From contig JANSWW010000012.1 of assembly GCA_024743275.1 (NCBI GenBank), forward strand, positions 62,001-126,000: DNA of 64,000 nucleotides, in the 5' to 3' direction. The stretch comes from Alphaproteobacteria bacterium. GTDB taxonomy: Bacteria; Pseudomonadota; Alphaproteobacteria; JANSWW01. Positions 56,979-64,000 of the stretch are shown one piece after another. Each line of letters opens with the position of its first letter. Position 1 is the stretch's first letter. Both the position numbers and the translations under genes were made by a program. The notes beneath the pieces are model-generated. The model was not told the origin of the DNA. It ran no database searches and saw only the letters and a list, made by a program, of their open reading frames with translations.

Positions 56979-57010
56979 ATTTGATATCAATAATAATAGT
57001 CTATCAAAAT
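56979..57010. promoter_or_regulatory. Operator between LysR and the tautomerase gene
   Basis: TTTGATA (56980-56986) and TATCAAA (57002-57008) are perfect inverted half-sites with 15 bases between. The left site is part of a 10-bp palindrome TTGATATCAA (56981-56990). The whole region is strikingly AT-rich. This resembles LysR binding sites (T-N11-A type) in a divergent promoter. Confidence 0.6.
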
Positions 57011-57060
57011 ATATTCGTAAGTCCTAACCTCCAGTGGCACCACAAAGGAAAGGACCCATC

Positions 57061-57438
57061 ATGCCGATCTCTCATATCTCGATGCGGGCGGGAAAAACCG
57101 AAGCCTATCGTCAGGCGATCTTCGACAGCCTCTACCGGGCTTTGCGGGAAGCGCTGAACGTCCCCGAAGACGATCGGTTCATGACCATTTCCGAGCATGA
57201 CGCCGGCAGTTTCCGTTACGGCAACGCCTTCGGCGTCGATCGCAGCGACGATCTGATCTATGTCCGCGTCACCCTCTTCGACACGCGGACGACGGAACAG
57301 AAGAAGACGTTCTACCGGATGCTGACGGACAGCCTCGGGGACAGCCCCGGACTCCGGCCGGAGGACGTGTTCATCACCCTTGTCGAGACACCGAAGCCGA
57401 ACTGGTCCGTCGGCAACGGTGTCGCCCAGTTCGTCTGA
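57061..57438 (+). CDS. Tautomerase-superfamily protein
   Basis: A 125-residue protein that begins MPISHISMRAGKTEAYRQAI. The Pro2 that becomes N-terminal after methionine removal is the catalytic residue of the tautomerase superfamily. A longer single-chain form with two beta-alpha-beta units is suggested by its length, about twice that of 4-oxalocrotonate tautomerase. The substrate is unknown. It is divergent from a LysR gene. ATG 57061 is fixed by the need for Pro2; AAAGGA lies upstream. Confidence 0.88.
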   Translation: MPISHISMRAGKTEAYRQAIFDSLYRALREALNVPEDDRFMTISEHDAGSFRYGNAFGVDRSDDLIYVRVTLFDTRTTEQKKTFYRMLTDSLGDSPGLRPEDVFITLVETPKPNWSVGNGVAQFV

Positions 57439-57460
57439 TACGGCGTTGTGCAGGATCAAC

Positions 57461-57504
57461 CCGGGCGGGAGTCGGGACCGGAAATCCATCCCGGAGCATA
57501 AGAA
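57461..57504 (+). repeat. 44-bp repeat, copy 2 (degenerate gene-end remnant)
   Basis: Ungapped match to 56011-56054 at 35 of 44 positions. In the matching frame it reads PGGSRDRKSIPEHKK instead of QGASWDWKTIPGHKK, with no start or protein ahead of it. It lies just after the tautomerase gene, so the LysR/tautomerase pair sits between two copies. Confidence 0.7.
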
Positions 57505-57521
57505 GAAAAGGCTTCCCCCTT

Positions 57522-58934
57522 CTAAATCAGGGCCCGATCGGCCTCGAAGCCCGCCTTTAGTTGATCGGTGCGGGCACGCAACTCCATTAAAACCTCCTCA
57601 TGGGAGGAATCGCCTGCGACGTTCCGAAGCTGGTTCGGGTCGGCCTCCAAGTCATGCAAAAACTCGTAGACAGGGCTCTGATCCACATAGCGCGCATAGA
57701 CATGGCGGACGCCTCGGAGACCTTCCCATTCCGGGATGTCGGGGTGCTCCATCCGATGTTCGCAAAAGAAACCGTCGCGCCAGTCCGGTACCGACGCGCC
57801 ATGGACGAGTGGCAAGAGACTCTCGCCCTGATAATGCTCCGGTACCGCGATGCCGCACGCATCAAGCATCATCGCCGGCAAATCAACGTTTAGGGCGATC
57901 TCCGACCGACGCTGACCGCGCAATGCCAGGGACACCCTCGGATCGACCACGATCATCGGCACCCGCAGCGATTGTTCGAAATGGCTCCACTTTCCAGCAA
58001 ATCCGCGGTCGGCCATGTAATAGCCGTTATCGGCGGTATAAACGATCAGGGTATTGTCAAGCAGCCCAATGGCGCCGAGCGTCGCAACCATCCGCTGGAC
58101 CGCCCGATCTATGCCGCTGATCATTCTGAAATAACCCTTGAGATTGCGCTGATACTTCTCAGGCGTGTCCCAGCGCCAATAGAACCGTTTGCGGTTCATC
58201 GACTCCTTCATGAAATCTGGAAGACTGTTGAAAAAAGCCGGGTCGGACAGCGCGGGCGGAGGCATTCGAATGGTCTCGTAGAGGCTGTCCACCGAGGGAG
58301 GCCAGGGGAAATGATTTTCGAGATCCGTATCCTCTGCATGGGCCGCGTTGAAACTGACGGAAAGACAAAACGGCTGTGCACCGACACTCTCCAGAAAGTC
58401 GACCGCCGCGTCGGCGGTCAGATCGGTCACATGCCTCAATCGGCCGTCACCATCGGGGCGAAAATAGGGCTGCCGGAACAGAGGTACAAATCTGTCGAAC
58501 AGCCGAGATGGCGCCTGCTCGGAGGCCTCGATTCCATATTTACCGATGAAGCCGGTGCGGTATCCGGCTTCTCGCAATACCCTCGGATAACTCAGATCGA
58601 GAAAACGGTCTTCAAGGGGCGGCTTTCCGAAAGTGAAGCCATGGGTGGTTTCGTAAAGGCCGGTCAGTATCGTGGCACGGCTGACGGGGCAGATCGAAGT
58701 TGTGACGAAAGCGTTTTCGAACAGGGTCCCATGCGCCGCCAACGCATCGATGGCAGGCGTTTGGATGAAGGGGTGACCGTAACATCCGAGCGTATCGTTC
58801 CGCTGGTCGTCGGCCAACAGGAACAGAATGTTGAGCGGACGATCGGCCGACTTCGACGGATTTGTCGCAAAAGGAAACAGTCCCGCATAGGCCGCCCCGG
58901 CGACCGCCGATTTCAGGAAACCCCGGCGTTGCAT
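57522..58934 (-). CDS. Sulfatase-family hydrolase with Tat-like signal
   Basis: A 470-residue alkaline-phosphatase-superfamily protein. The N-terminus MQRRGFLKSAVAG is a twin-arginine signal. Metal ligands begin with Asp42-Asp43 in FLLADDQRND. The nucleophile site is Cys82-Pro-Val-Ser-Arg86 in TTSICPVSRATILTG, which lacks the usual proline at +2. YTADNGYYMADRGFAGKW supplies further metal/substrate residues. The substrate is unknown. The gene is less GC-rich than its neighbours, which suggests acquisition. No formylglycine-generating enzyme is in the window. Confidence 0.88.
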   Translation of the reverse strand: MQRRGFLKSAVAGAAYAGLFPFATNPSKSADRPLNILFLLADDQRNDTLGCYGHPFIQTPAIDALAAHGTLFENAFVTTSICPVSRATILTGLYETTHGFTFGKPPLEDRFLDLSYPRVLREAGYRTGFIGKYGIEASEQAPSRLFDRFVPLFRQPYFRPDGDGRLRHVTDLTADAAVDFLESVGAQPFCLSVSFNAAHAEDTDLENHFPWPPSVDSLYETIRMPPPALSDPAFFNSLPDFMKESMNRKRFYWRWDTPEKYQRNLKGYFRMISGIDRAVQRMVATLGAIGLLDNTLIVYTADNGYYMADRGFAGKWSHFEQSLRVPMIVVDPRVSLALRGQRRSEIALNVDLPAMMLDACGIAVPEHYQGESLLPLVHGASVPDWRDGFFCEHRMEHPDIPEWEGLRGVRHVYARYVDQSPVYEFLHDLEADPNQLRNVAGDSSHEEVLMELRARTDQLKAGFEADRALI

Positions 58935-58940
58935 CTCTGT

Positions 58941-59471
58941 CTAGTTCCCGCCGCCGCCGCTGCTGAAGGAGAACGGGATGGTGAAGGCCTTGCGGTCGGC
59001 CGCGACGTCGAGGCTCACCCGGCGGATCTCGACGGTGAAATCGGTCTTGGAGCGCATGCACATCCGGCCGTAGAGCTCGTCCGACCGGTTGATCTCGATC
59101 GGCGCGTCCAACGCCCCCCGGCGAAGGGTGTCCAGGGTCGAGTCCTTGAAATGTTCCACCACCACCTGGAAGCTGGCGCAGGCCCCGCCCTCGAGATCGT
59201 CGTCATGGCTCTTGGTCTTGCCCACGACCACCTGATGGCCGAGCGACGGCGCGAATCGGACATTGGACATGAAGGAGCCGTCATAGACCTGCATATAGCC
59301 GATCAGCAGGGTTCCCGGGCTGTAGTCGTCGGGATAGTCCGCGAGATGTCCGGTGATATAGGCGCCGGCCTGGTCCGGGGCGGCGGCGCCGGTGAAGCGT
59401 TTGGCCGCCTCCGCGGGAGCCGTCAACGCGAGGGCCATGGCAAGCCCCGAAAAAGCGAGCAGCGTCTTCAT
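58941..59471 (-). CDS. Hypothetical secreted protein
   Basis: A 176-residue protein with a signal peptide at about 1-22 (MKTLLAFSGLAMALALTAPA, ending AEA). The mature part has two cysteines and a beta-rich pattern, and ends in a serine/glycine tail. No domain was recognised. It lies 6 bases upstream of the sulfatase gene end of start on the same strand, so it may be cotranscribed with the sulfatase gene. Confidence 0.68.
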   Translation of the reverse strand: MKTLLAFSGLAMALALTAPAEAAKRFTGAAAPDQAGAYITGHLADYPDDYSPGTLLIGYMQVYDGSFMSNVRFAPSLGHQVVVGKTKSHDDDLEGGACASFQVVVEHFKDSTLDTLRRGALDAPIEINRSDELYGRMCMRSKTDFTVEIRRVSLDVAADRKAFTIPFSFSSGGGGN

Positions 59472-59519
59472 AGGGTTAACAATAGCATCGCCGGGCCGGT
59501 TGACCATCCCGACATTTCC

Positions 59520-59594
59520 GTGAGGCCCCCAACCGTGAGGTCTCCGTCCGTGAGGCCCCCAACCGTGAGGCCCCCAACCGTGAGGCCCCAGGCC
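59520..59594 (-). repeat. 15-bp tandem repeat after the aminotransferase gene
   Basis: Five 15-bp units of GTGAGGCCCCCAACC type begin at 59520, 59535, 59550, 59565 and 59580. The first, third and fourth are identical, and the others diverge. The array begins 4 bases beyond the stop of the minus-strand aminotransferase gene. Confidence 0.9.
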
Positions 59595-59598
59595 GCTC

Positions 59599-60936
59599 CT
59601 ACGCCGCCGCGACCGCTGCCCGTGCCGGCAGGACGCTGCGCCGGGCGGCCACGATATCGTCCAGGGCCTCGGCGAAACCATCCAACTCCGGCGCCGTGAC
59701 CGCCGTCGACAGGGCGATGAAGCCGCGCCGGGCGATGTAGAAGCCCCGCTCCAGGAGGTCGAGGAAAATCAGCTCCTTGACCCGGTCGTCCGACGCGGCG
59801 AGGTCGGCGACCTTGTGGAACGGTCCGGAGGCGCCATGGAGGTTCATCAGCGAGCCCTGCCCGGTCACGGAAAGGGCGACGTCGCGCCCCTCGAACAGGC
59901 TGTCGAGGCGATCCCGCAACGCCTCGCCCCGCGCATGCAGCGCGACGGCCTGCTCGGGCGTGAAGGCCTCGGTCAGGGCGGCGATCCCAGCCCGCATGGA
60001 CAGCACATTGTTGTTGAAGGTCCCGGCATGGGGCATGGCCCCCGCCGCGGTCGGATCGTAGAGCGCCATGATATCGGCCCGTCCGCCGAAGGCGCCGAAG
60101 GACATGCCGCCGCCGACCCATTTCCCGAGTGTGATCAGATCGGGCGCGATGCCGAGCAGCGCGTGGGCGCCATGTCCGCCGAAACGGGAGGTCATCACCT
60201 CGTCGAAGATCAAAAGGGCGCCCGCCGCCATCGTCTCTTCCCGTAGCATCGCAAGGAAGGCCGGGTCGGCGGACAGGCACCCACCAGAGCCCATCATCGG
60301 CTCCGTCAGCACGCAGGCGAGGTCGTCGGCGTTCTCGCGGATCAGGGTCCGGGTCGCCTCGATGTCGTTGTAGGTCCCGAGCAGATAGGGGAAGGGCGCG
60401 TTGATCGGAATGCCGCCGCCACCGAAATAGAGCAACCCGCCATGATAGCCGCCGGACATCACCAGCACCTTGGACCGGCCGGTCACGTGACGGGCGGTGG
60501 ACACCGCCATCAGATTGGCCTCGGTCCCGGAATTGGTGAACCTGACCCGCTCGATCGCCGGAAAGCGGGCGCAAACCAGCTCGGCCAGCCGCACCTCATG
60601 GCGGTTATGGGCGCCGAGATTGAGCCCGTCGCCGATGGCCTCCCGCAGCGCCGCGACGATCGCCGGATGGCTGTGCCCGAAGACACCCGCCGTGTACTCG
60701 CCCAGCAGGTTCAGATAGCGGTGCCCGTCCACATCGTCGAGATAGGCCCCCTCCCCCCGGTCGGCCCGCAACGGGAACGGTCCGTGATAAAGAACCGTCC
60801 TGGTGTTGCCCCCGGGCATGTGGGCGCAGGCCGCCTGATGGGCCGCGGCGGAGTTCGGGCGGGCGGCGGCATAGGTCTCGCGGGCCTCGGCCAGTGCCTC
60901 GTCCAAAGGTGCGTTCGAAAGTGTGGGCGTCGGCAT
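59599..60936 (-). CDS. Class III PLP-dependent aminotransferase, glutamate-1-semialdehyde aminomutase-like
   Basis: A 445-residue class III aminotransferase. The PLP lysine is Lys272 in LGKWVGGGMSFG, the phosphate-binding region is NSGTEANLMAV, and the aspartate is in LIFDEVMTSR. It most resembles the glutamate-1-semialdehyde aminomutase branch, but the usual hemL markers are not certain and no haem genes are nearby. An omega-aminotransferase or other role is possible. Tandem 15-bp repeats follow the stop. Confidence 0.86.
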   Translation of the reverse strand: MPTPTLSNAPLDEALAEARETYAAARPNSAAAHQAACAHMPGGNTRTVLYHGPFPLRADRGEGAYLDDVDGHRYLNLLGEYTAGVFGHSHPAIVAALREAIGDGLNLGAHNRHEVRLAELVCARFPAIERVRFTNSGTEANLMAVSTARHVTGRSKVLVMSGGYHGGLLYFGGGGIPINAPFPYLLGTYNDIEATRTLIRENADDLACVLTEPMMGSGGCLSADPAFLAMLREETMAAGALLIFDEVMTSRFGGHGAHALLGIAPDLITLGKWVGGGMSFGAFGGRADIMALYDPTAAGAMPHAGTFNNNVLSMRAGIAALTEAFTPEQAVALHARGEALRDRLDSLFEGRDVALSVTGQGSLMNLHGASGPFHKVADLAASDDRVKELIFLDLLERGFYIARRGFIALSTAVTAPELDGFAEALDDIVAARRSVLPARAAVAAA

Positions 60937-61022
60937 GGGGCGTCACCGTCTGGGGGTCGGGATCCTCATGCTGGCCCCGGGACCGGCCCGCGGCAAGGGC
61001 TAACATGCCCGCCGAACGACGC

Positions 61023-61313
61023 TCAGCCCGGCACCGTGTAGTCGGCGGCGATGCGCAGGTCCCTGAGCGGGCGGACCCGCCGGATCGATTCGGCGTAGAG
61101 CGGATGCCGCTTGAACCGCTCCAGGGCCGCCTTGTCGTCGAACTCCGCATAAACGACCACATCGACCTCGTTGCCGAGCGCATCGACTTTCGCGTTGACG
61201 CCCACCTCGAGATGGCGTGCCTCGGGAATGCCGGCGAGCAGTTCGAGACCATTGCGCACGGCCTCGATATCTTCGGGCTGCTTGGCGCTGAAGAAAACGA
61301 TGTGACGGATCAT
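61023..61313 (-). CDS. Dabb-domain (stress-responsive A/B barrel) protein
   Basis: A 96-residue protein with the Dabb fold. It starts MIRHIVFFSAKQPEDIEAV, and later has a YAEFDDKAALERFKRHPLY motif typical of the family. Dabb proteins form small dimeric barrels; some are enzymes but most are uncharacterised. ATG 61313 is chosen, since frames further upstream run into a 12-bp tandem repeat. Confidence 0.85.
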   Translation of the reverse strand: MIRHIVFFSAKQPEDIEAVRNGLELLAGIPEARHLEVGVNAKVDALGNEVDVVVYAEFDDKAALERFKRHPLYAESIRRVRPLRDLRIAADYTVPG

Positions 61314-61367
61314 CAGGTCTGTCCTGGCCGGCGAGACGCGGCCGCGTTTCGGGAGGGGGATCGGCGC

Positions 61368-61415
61368 CGACGGGTCGGCCGACGGGCCGGTCGACGGGTC
61401 GGTCGACGGATCAGC
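61368..61415 (-). repeat. 12-bp tandem repeat at the end of a secreted-protein gene
   Basis: Four 12-bp units of CGACGGGTCGGT type begin at 61368, 61380, 61392 and 61404, diverging gradually. The array overlaps the stop codon (61411-61413) of the minus-strand secreted-protein gene and extends past it. Confidence 0.85.
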
Positions 61416-61938
61416 GCACAATCGCCGCTGTGCCGAGCAGGGCCGGCAAGCCGGGCCTAGGATTGCCGCGCGCGTAGAAATTGACAAGGCAGGTCCGTCC
61501 GTTGGCGCAGGGTTTTTCATAGGAGGTCTGAAACCCTCCGCCATCGAGCCGGCTGAAGCTCTTTCGAAGCAGATCCGGGTTCTCCGGGGCGAAACGGTTC
61601 TCGATATCGGCGCGCAGGATTTCCGGATCGCCGACCCGCGACATCACCTGACAGCCGCGGGCCCGGAAGGGCAGGATCAGCAGAACATCGACCCCGGGCC
61701 GGGGCGCCCAGACCGAACCGGGCTGGCCGGCCAGGAAGCGCGCGGCCTGCGGCATCCGCACCTCGGTCATCCCGTCCGTGCCGTAGTCCGTACCCGCATG
61801 GGCCGCCGGAAGACAGCGCTCCAGAAAGGTGTCCATGAAAATGCGGTTGGAGGATACGACGTCCGCCGTCGGGCTGTGGGTCTCGGCCTTGGCCGGCACG
61901 GCCAAGGCGGCCAAAAAGAAAACGCGCAAGAGCAGCAT
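61411..61938 (-). CDS. Hypothetical secreted protein
   Basis: A 175-residue protein with a signal peptide (MLLLRVFFLAALAVPAKA). It has several cysteines in the mature part (ERCLPAAHAG, ARGCQVMSR, KPCANGRTCLVNF), which could pair in the periplasm. No known domain was recognised. ATG 61938 is preferred because GGAGG lies 6 bases upstream; in-frame ATGs at 61953 and 61965 are possible. It ends within a 12-bp tandem repeat. Confidence 0.72.
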   Translation of the reverse strand: MLLLRVFFLAALAVPAKAETHSPTADVVSSNRIFMDTFLERCLPAAHAGTDYGTDGMTEVRMPQAARFLAGQPGSVWAPRPGVDVLLILPFRARGCQVMSRVGDPEILRADIENRFAPENPDLLRKSFSRLDGGGFQTSYEKPCANGRTCLVNFYARGNPRPGLPALLGTAAIVR

Positions 61939-62079
61939 CGATCCCTCCGTCATCGCCCATCTCATGGGATGAAGATCGAAACCGGACGGCGTGCATGAAA
62001 GCAAAAAAGAAGACCCGATGCGATCGGACGCACCGGGCCAAGGCATACTCAAGCCCAAGAAATGGACCTGGGGGGAATC

Positions 62080-63864
62080 TTAGAACTCGTCCTCGGCGAA
62101 GGACATCATGGTCTCCTTGCCGGCCATGATCTGGGCGAACAGCGCCGAGGCCTGGGGCAGGATCCGCTCCATATAGAAGGTCGCGGTGGTCAGCTTGCCC
62201 TTGTAGAAGCCGGTGTCGTCGCCGTCCTGCTTCTCCAACGCGATCTTCGCCGTCTTCGCCCACATGAAGGCCAGCGTCACCAGGCTGAACAGGCGGAGAT
62301 ATTCGGTCGCCGCGGCGGCCGCCTCCTCCGGATCCTTCAGGCCCTGCTGCGCCAGATGAGCGGTCGCCCGCTGCAGCCGGCCGAACGCCTTGGCGAGCGG
62401 CATGACATAGGGGGCGAGTGCCATATCCTCCTGATTCTCCTCGATGAACTGGGAGACCGGATGGAAGAAACGGCGTAGGAGACGACCCATATTCTGACCC
62501 ATCTTGCGGCCCACCAGATCGAGCGCCTGGATACCGTTGGTGCCCTCGTAGAGCAGCGTGATCCGACTATCGCGGACATATTGCTCGACGCCGTAATCCT
62601 TGATGAAGCCATGCCCGCCATGGAGCTGGACGCAGTGATTGGCGAGCTCGAACCCCTGATCGGTCATGAAGGCCTTCACGATCGGGGTCAGCAGGGCGAC
62701 GAGGTCGTCGGCCTCCTGACGTTCGGCCGGGTCCGGCGACTTCTCAGCGATGTCGAGGCCCTCGGCGACCCAGGCGGACAGCGCCCGCATCCCCTCGGTA
62801 TAGGCCCGCATGGTCATTAGCGTGCGGCGGACATCCGGGTGGACGATGATCGGATCGGCCGGCTTGTCGGGGTATTTCGCCCCGGAAAGGCTGCGGCCCT
62901 GAAGCCGGTCCTTGGTGAAGGCGACCGCGTTCTGATAGCTCGCCTCGGCGATGCCCAGGCCCTGCATGCCGACGCCGAAACGGGCGGCGTTCATCATCAT
63001 GAACATGGCCCGCATGCCGCGGTGCAGATCGCCGATCAGATAGCCCTCGGCCTCCTCATAGTTCATCACGCAGGTCGACGAGGCCTTGATGCCCATCTTG
63101 TCCTCGATGGATCCGACCTGAACGCCGTTGCGGTTGCCCAGACCGCCGTCCTCGTTGACCAGGAATTTCGGCACGATGAACAGGCTGATGCCCTTGATCC
63201 CGGCCGGCGCGTCCGGCGTGCGGGCGAGCACCAGATGGATGATGTTGTCGGTGAGGTCGTGCTCGCCGGCGGAGATATAGATCTTCGTCCCGGAAATTTT
63301 GTAGCTGCCGTCGTCCTGGGGCACCGCCTTGGTGCGGATCAGGCCGAGATCGGTGCCGCATTGGGGCTCGGTCAGGTTCATGGTCCCGGACCAGACGCCG
63401 GAGATCATGTTGGGCAGATAGGTTCGCTTCTGGGCGTCCGAGCCGAAAGCCTCGATGGCGCGCACCGCGCCATGGGTCAGGCCCGGATACATGCCGAAGG
63501 AAAGATTGGTCGAGCAGATCATCTCCTCGACCAGGGTGCTGACCATATGGGGCAGGCCCTGGCCACCGAATTCCGGATTGCCGCCCAGCGCCGTCCAGCC
63601 ACCCTCGGCGAACTGGTCATAGGCCTCCTTGAAGCCCTTGGGCGTGCGGACCACCCCGTTTTCGAGCTTGCAGCCCTCATGATCGCCGGAGGCGTTGATC
63701 GGCAGCAGCACCTCGCCGCAGAACTTCGCCGCCTCCTCCAGGATCGCTTCGACGAGATCCCGGGTGGTTTCCTCGTTGCCGGGCAGCTTCTCCATCCGCT
63801 CGGCGCCGATCAGCTCATAGAGGACAAAGGACATGTCCCGAATGGGCGCGTGATAGACGGTCAT
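62080..63864 (-). CDS. Acyl-CoA dehydrogenase with extended C-terminal domain
   Basis: A 594-residue FAD-dependent dehydrogenase, longer than the ~380-residue standard type because of an extra C-terminal acyl-CoA dehydrogenase-like domain. Family stretches are MNLTEPQCGTDLGLIRTKA, KISGTKIYISAGEHD, and the region RDSRITLLYEGTNGIQALDLVGRK with the likely catalytic glutamate. It catalyses the first step of fatty-acid beta-oxidation. ATG 63864 follows GGAGG. It lies 15 bases after a 3-hydroxyacyl-CoA dehydrogenase end. Confidence 0.95.
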   Translation of the reverse strand: MTVYHAPIRDMSFVLYELIGAERMEKLPGNEETTRDLVEAILEEAAKFCGEVLLPINASGDHEGCKLENGVVRTPKGFKEAYDQFAEGGWTALGGNPEFGGQGLPHMVSTLVEEMICSTNLSFGMYPGLTHGAVRAIEAFGSDAQKRTYLPNMISGVWSGTMNLTEPQCGTDLGLIRTKAVPQDDGSYKISGTKIYISAGEHDLTDNIIHLVLARTPDAPAGIKGISLFIVPKFLVNEDGGLGNRNGVQVGSIEDKMGIKASSTCVMNYEEAEGYLIGDLHRGMRAMFMMMNAARFGVGMQGLGIAEASYQNAVAFTKDRLQGRSLSGAKYPDKPADPIIVHPDVRRTLMTMRAYTEGMRALSAWVAEGLDIAEKSPDPAERQEADDLVALLTPIVKAFMTDQGFELANHCVQLHGGHGFIKDYGVEQYVRDSRITLLYEGTNGIQALDLVGRKMGQNMGRLLRRFFHPVSQFIEENQEDMALAPYVMPLAKAFGRLQRATAHLAQQGLKDPEEAAAAATEYLRLFSLVTLAFMWAKTAKIALEKQDGDDTGFYKGKLTTATFYMERILPQASALFAQIMAGKETMMSFAEDEF

Positions 63865-63879
63865 CTCTCCATCCTCCCG

Positions 63880-64000
63880 TTAATTGCGCAGCGGCTTGCC
63901 GGTTTCGAGCATATGCTCGACCCGGGCCACCGTGCCGGCCGTGCGGATCAGGCCGGCGAAATGCTCGCGTTCCAGCTTGATCACGTCGTCCTCGGTCATC
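63880..64000 (-). CDS. 3-hydroxyacyl-CoA dehydrogenase, C-terminal end (partial)
   Basis: Forty codons read in from the right edge to a TAA at 63880-63882. The ending LEREHFAGLIRTAGTVARVE then HMLETGKPLRN matches the tail of FadB/FadN-type 3-hydroxyacyl-CoA dehydrogenases. The body of the gene is outside the window. Adjacency to the acyl-CoA dehydrogenase supports a beta-oxidation operon. Confidence 0.75.
   Translation of the reverse strand, partial: MTEDDVIKLEREHFAGLIRTAGTVARVEHMLETGKPLRN

Overview
The window is a 64 kb, GC-rich, gene-dense chromosomal segment of an alphaproteobacterium, probably Rhodospirillales in the broad sense. Supporting signs are the tilS-ftsH-folP-glmM-thiD order, an EnvZ/OmpR-type pair, a DUF1127 protein, an alphaproteobacterial-type rpsD and an OpgC/OpgH pair. 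The genus cannot be named from sequence alone. No phage, insertion sequence or CRISPR array was seen. Most of the window is core chromosome with small accessory cassettes.

Layout. 1-5741 (+): end of tilS, ftsH, folP, glmM, thiD. 5762-10364: a MocR-type regulator divergent from a DUF1127 protein, a threonine/serine dehydratase-like enzyme, an AlaX tRNA-editing protein and, after a palindromic repeat, a PhzF-like protein. 10444-12377: a MipA/OmpV outer-membrane protein and an EamA permease. 12394-15580: an arsenic cassette (ArsR-ArsC fusion, GAPDH, ArsJ) that can make and export 1-arseno-3-phosphoglycerate. 15555-24041: a LysE exporter, gltX, cysS, a duplicated-module membrane protein, cimA, trmJ and rpsD. 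24208-28980: FkbM methyltransferase, 1-Cys peroxiredoxin, GNAT, formate/nitrite channel with an FNR-like box, and a SnoaL-FAD monooxygenase. 29204-37201 (-): DUF2007, methyltransferase, S49 peptidase, small zinc-ribbon protein, glyQ, glyS, ppdK. 37359-40881: polyprenyl diphosphate synthase, a two-component pair and tRNA-Pro(CGG). 41135-43754: 5-oxoprolinase pxpBC divergent from pxpA. 43803-46673: fasciclin protein, DUF1194 protein, alpha/beta hydrolase, small secreted protein. 46828-50899: periplasmic-glucan genes opgC, an esterase and opgH. 51678-55446: queuosine genes queA-tgt-queF-queG. 55546-59471: a more mobile-looking stretch with a LysR/tautomerase pair between degenerate direct repeats and a lower-GC sulfatase. 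59599-64000 (-): class III aminotransferase, Dabb protein, secreted protein, and fatty-acid oxidation genes running off the right edge.

The most notable signals are these: the arsenic operon, whose perfect operator palindrome covers a probable leaderless start codon; short tandem repeats of 12 or 15 bp that sit at or just after stop codons in four separate places; a 44-bp degenerate duplication of a gene end that brackets the LysR/tautomerase pair; three nested REP-like palindromes; and a sulfatase with a non-canonical formylglycine motif. I found no wholly novel multi-gene system that I could defend.
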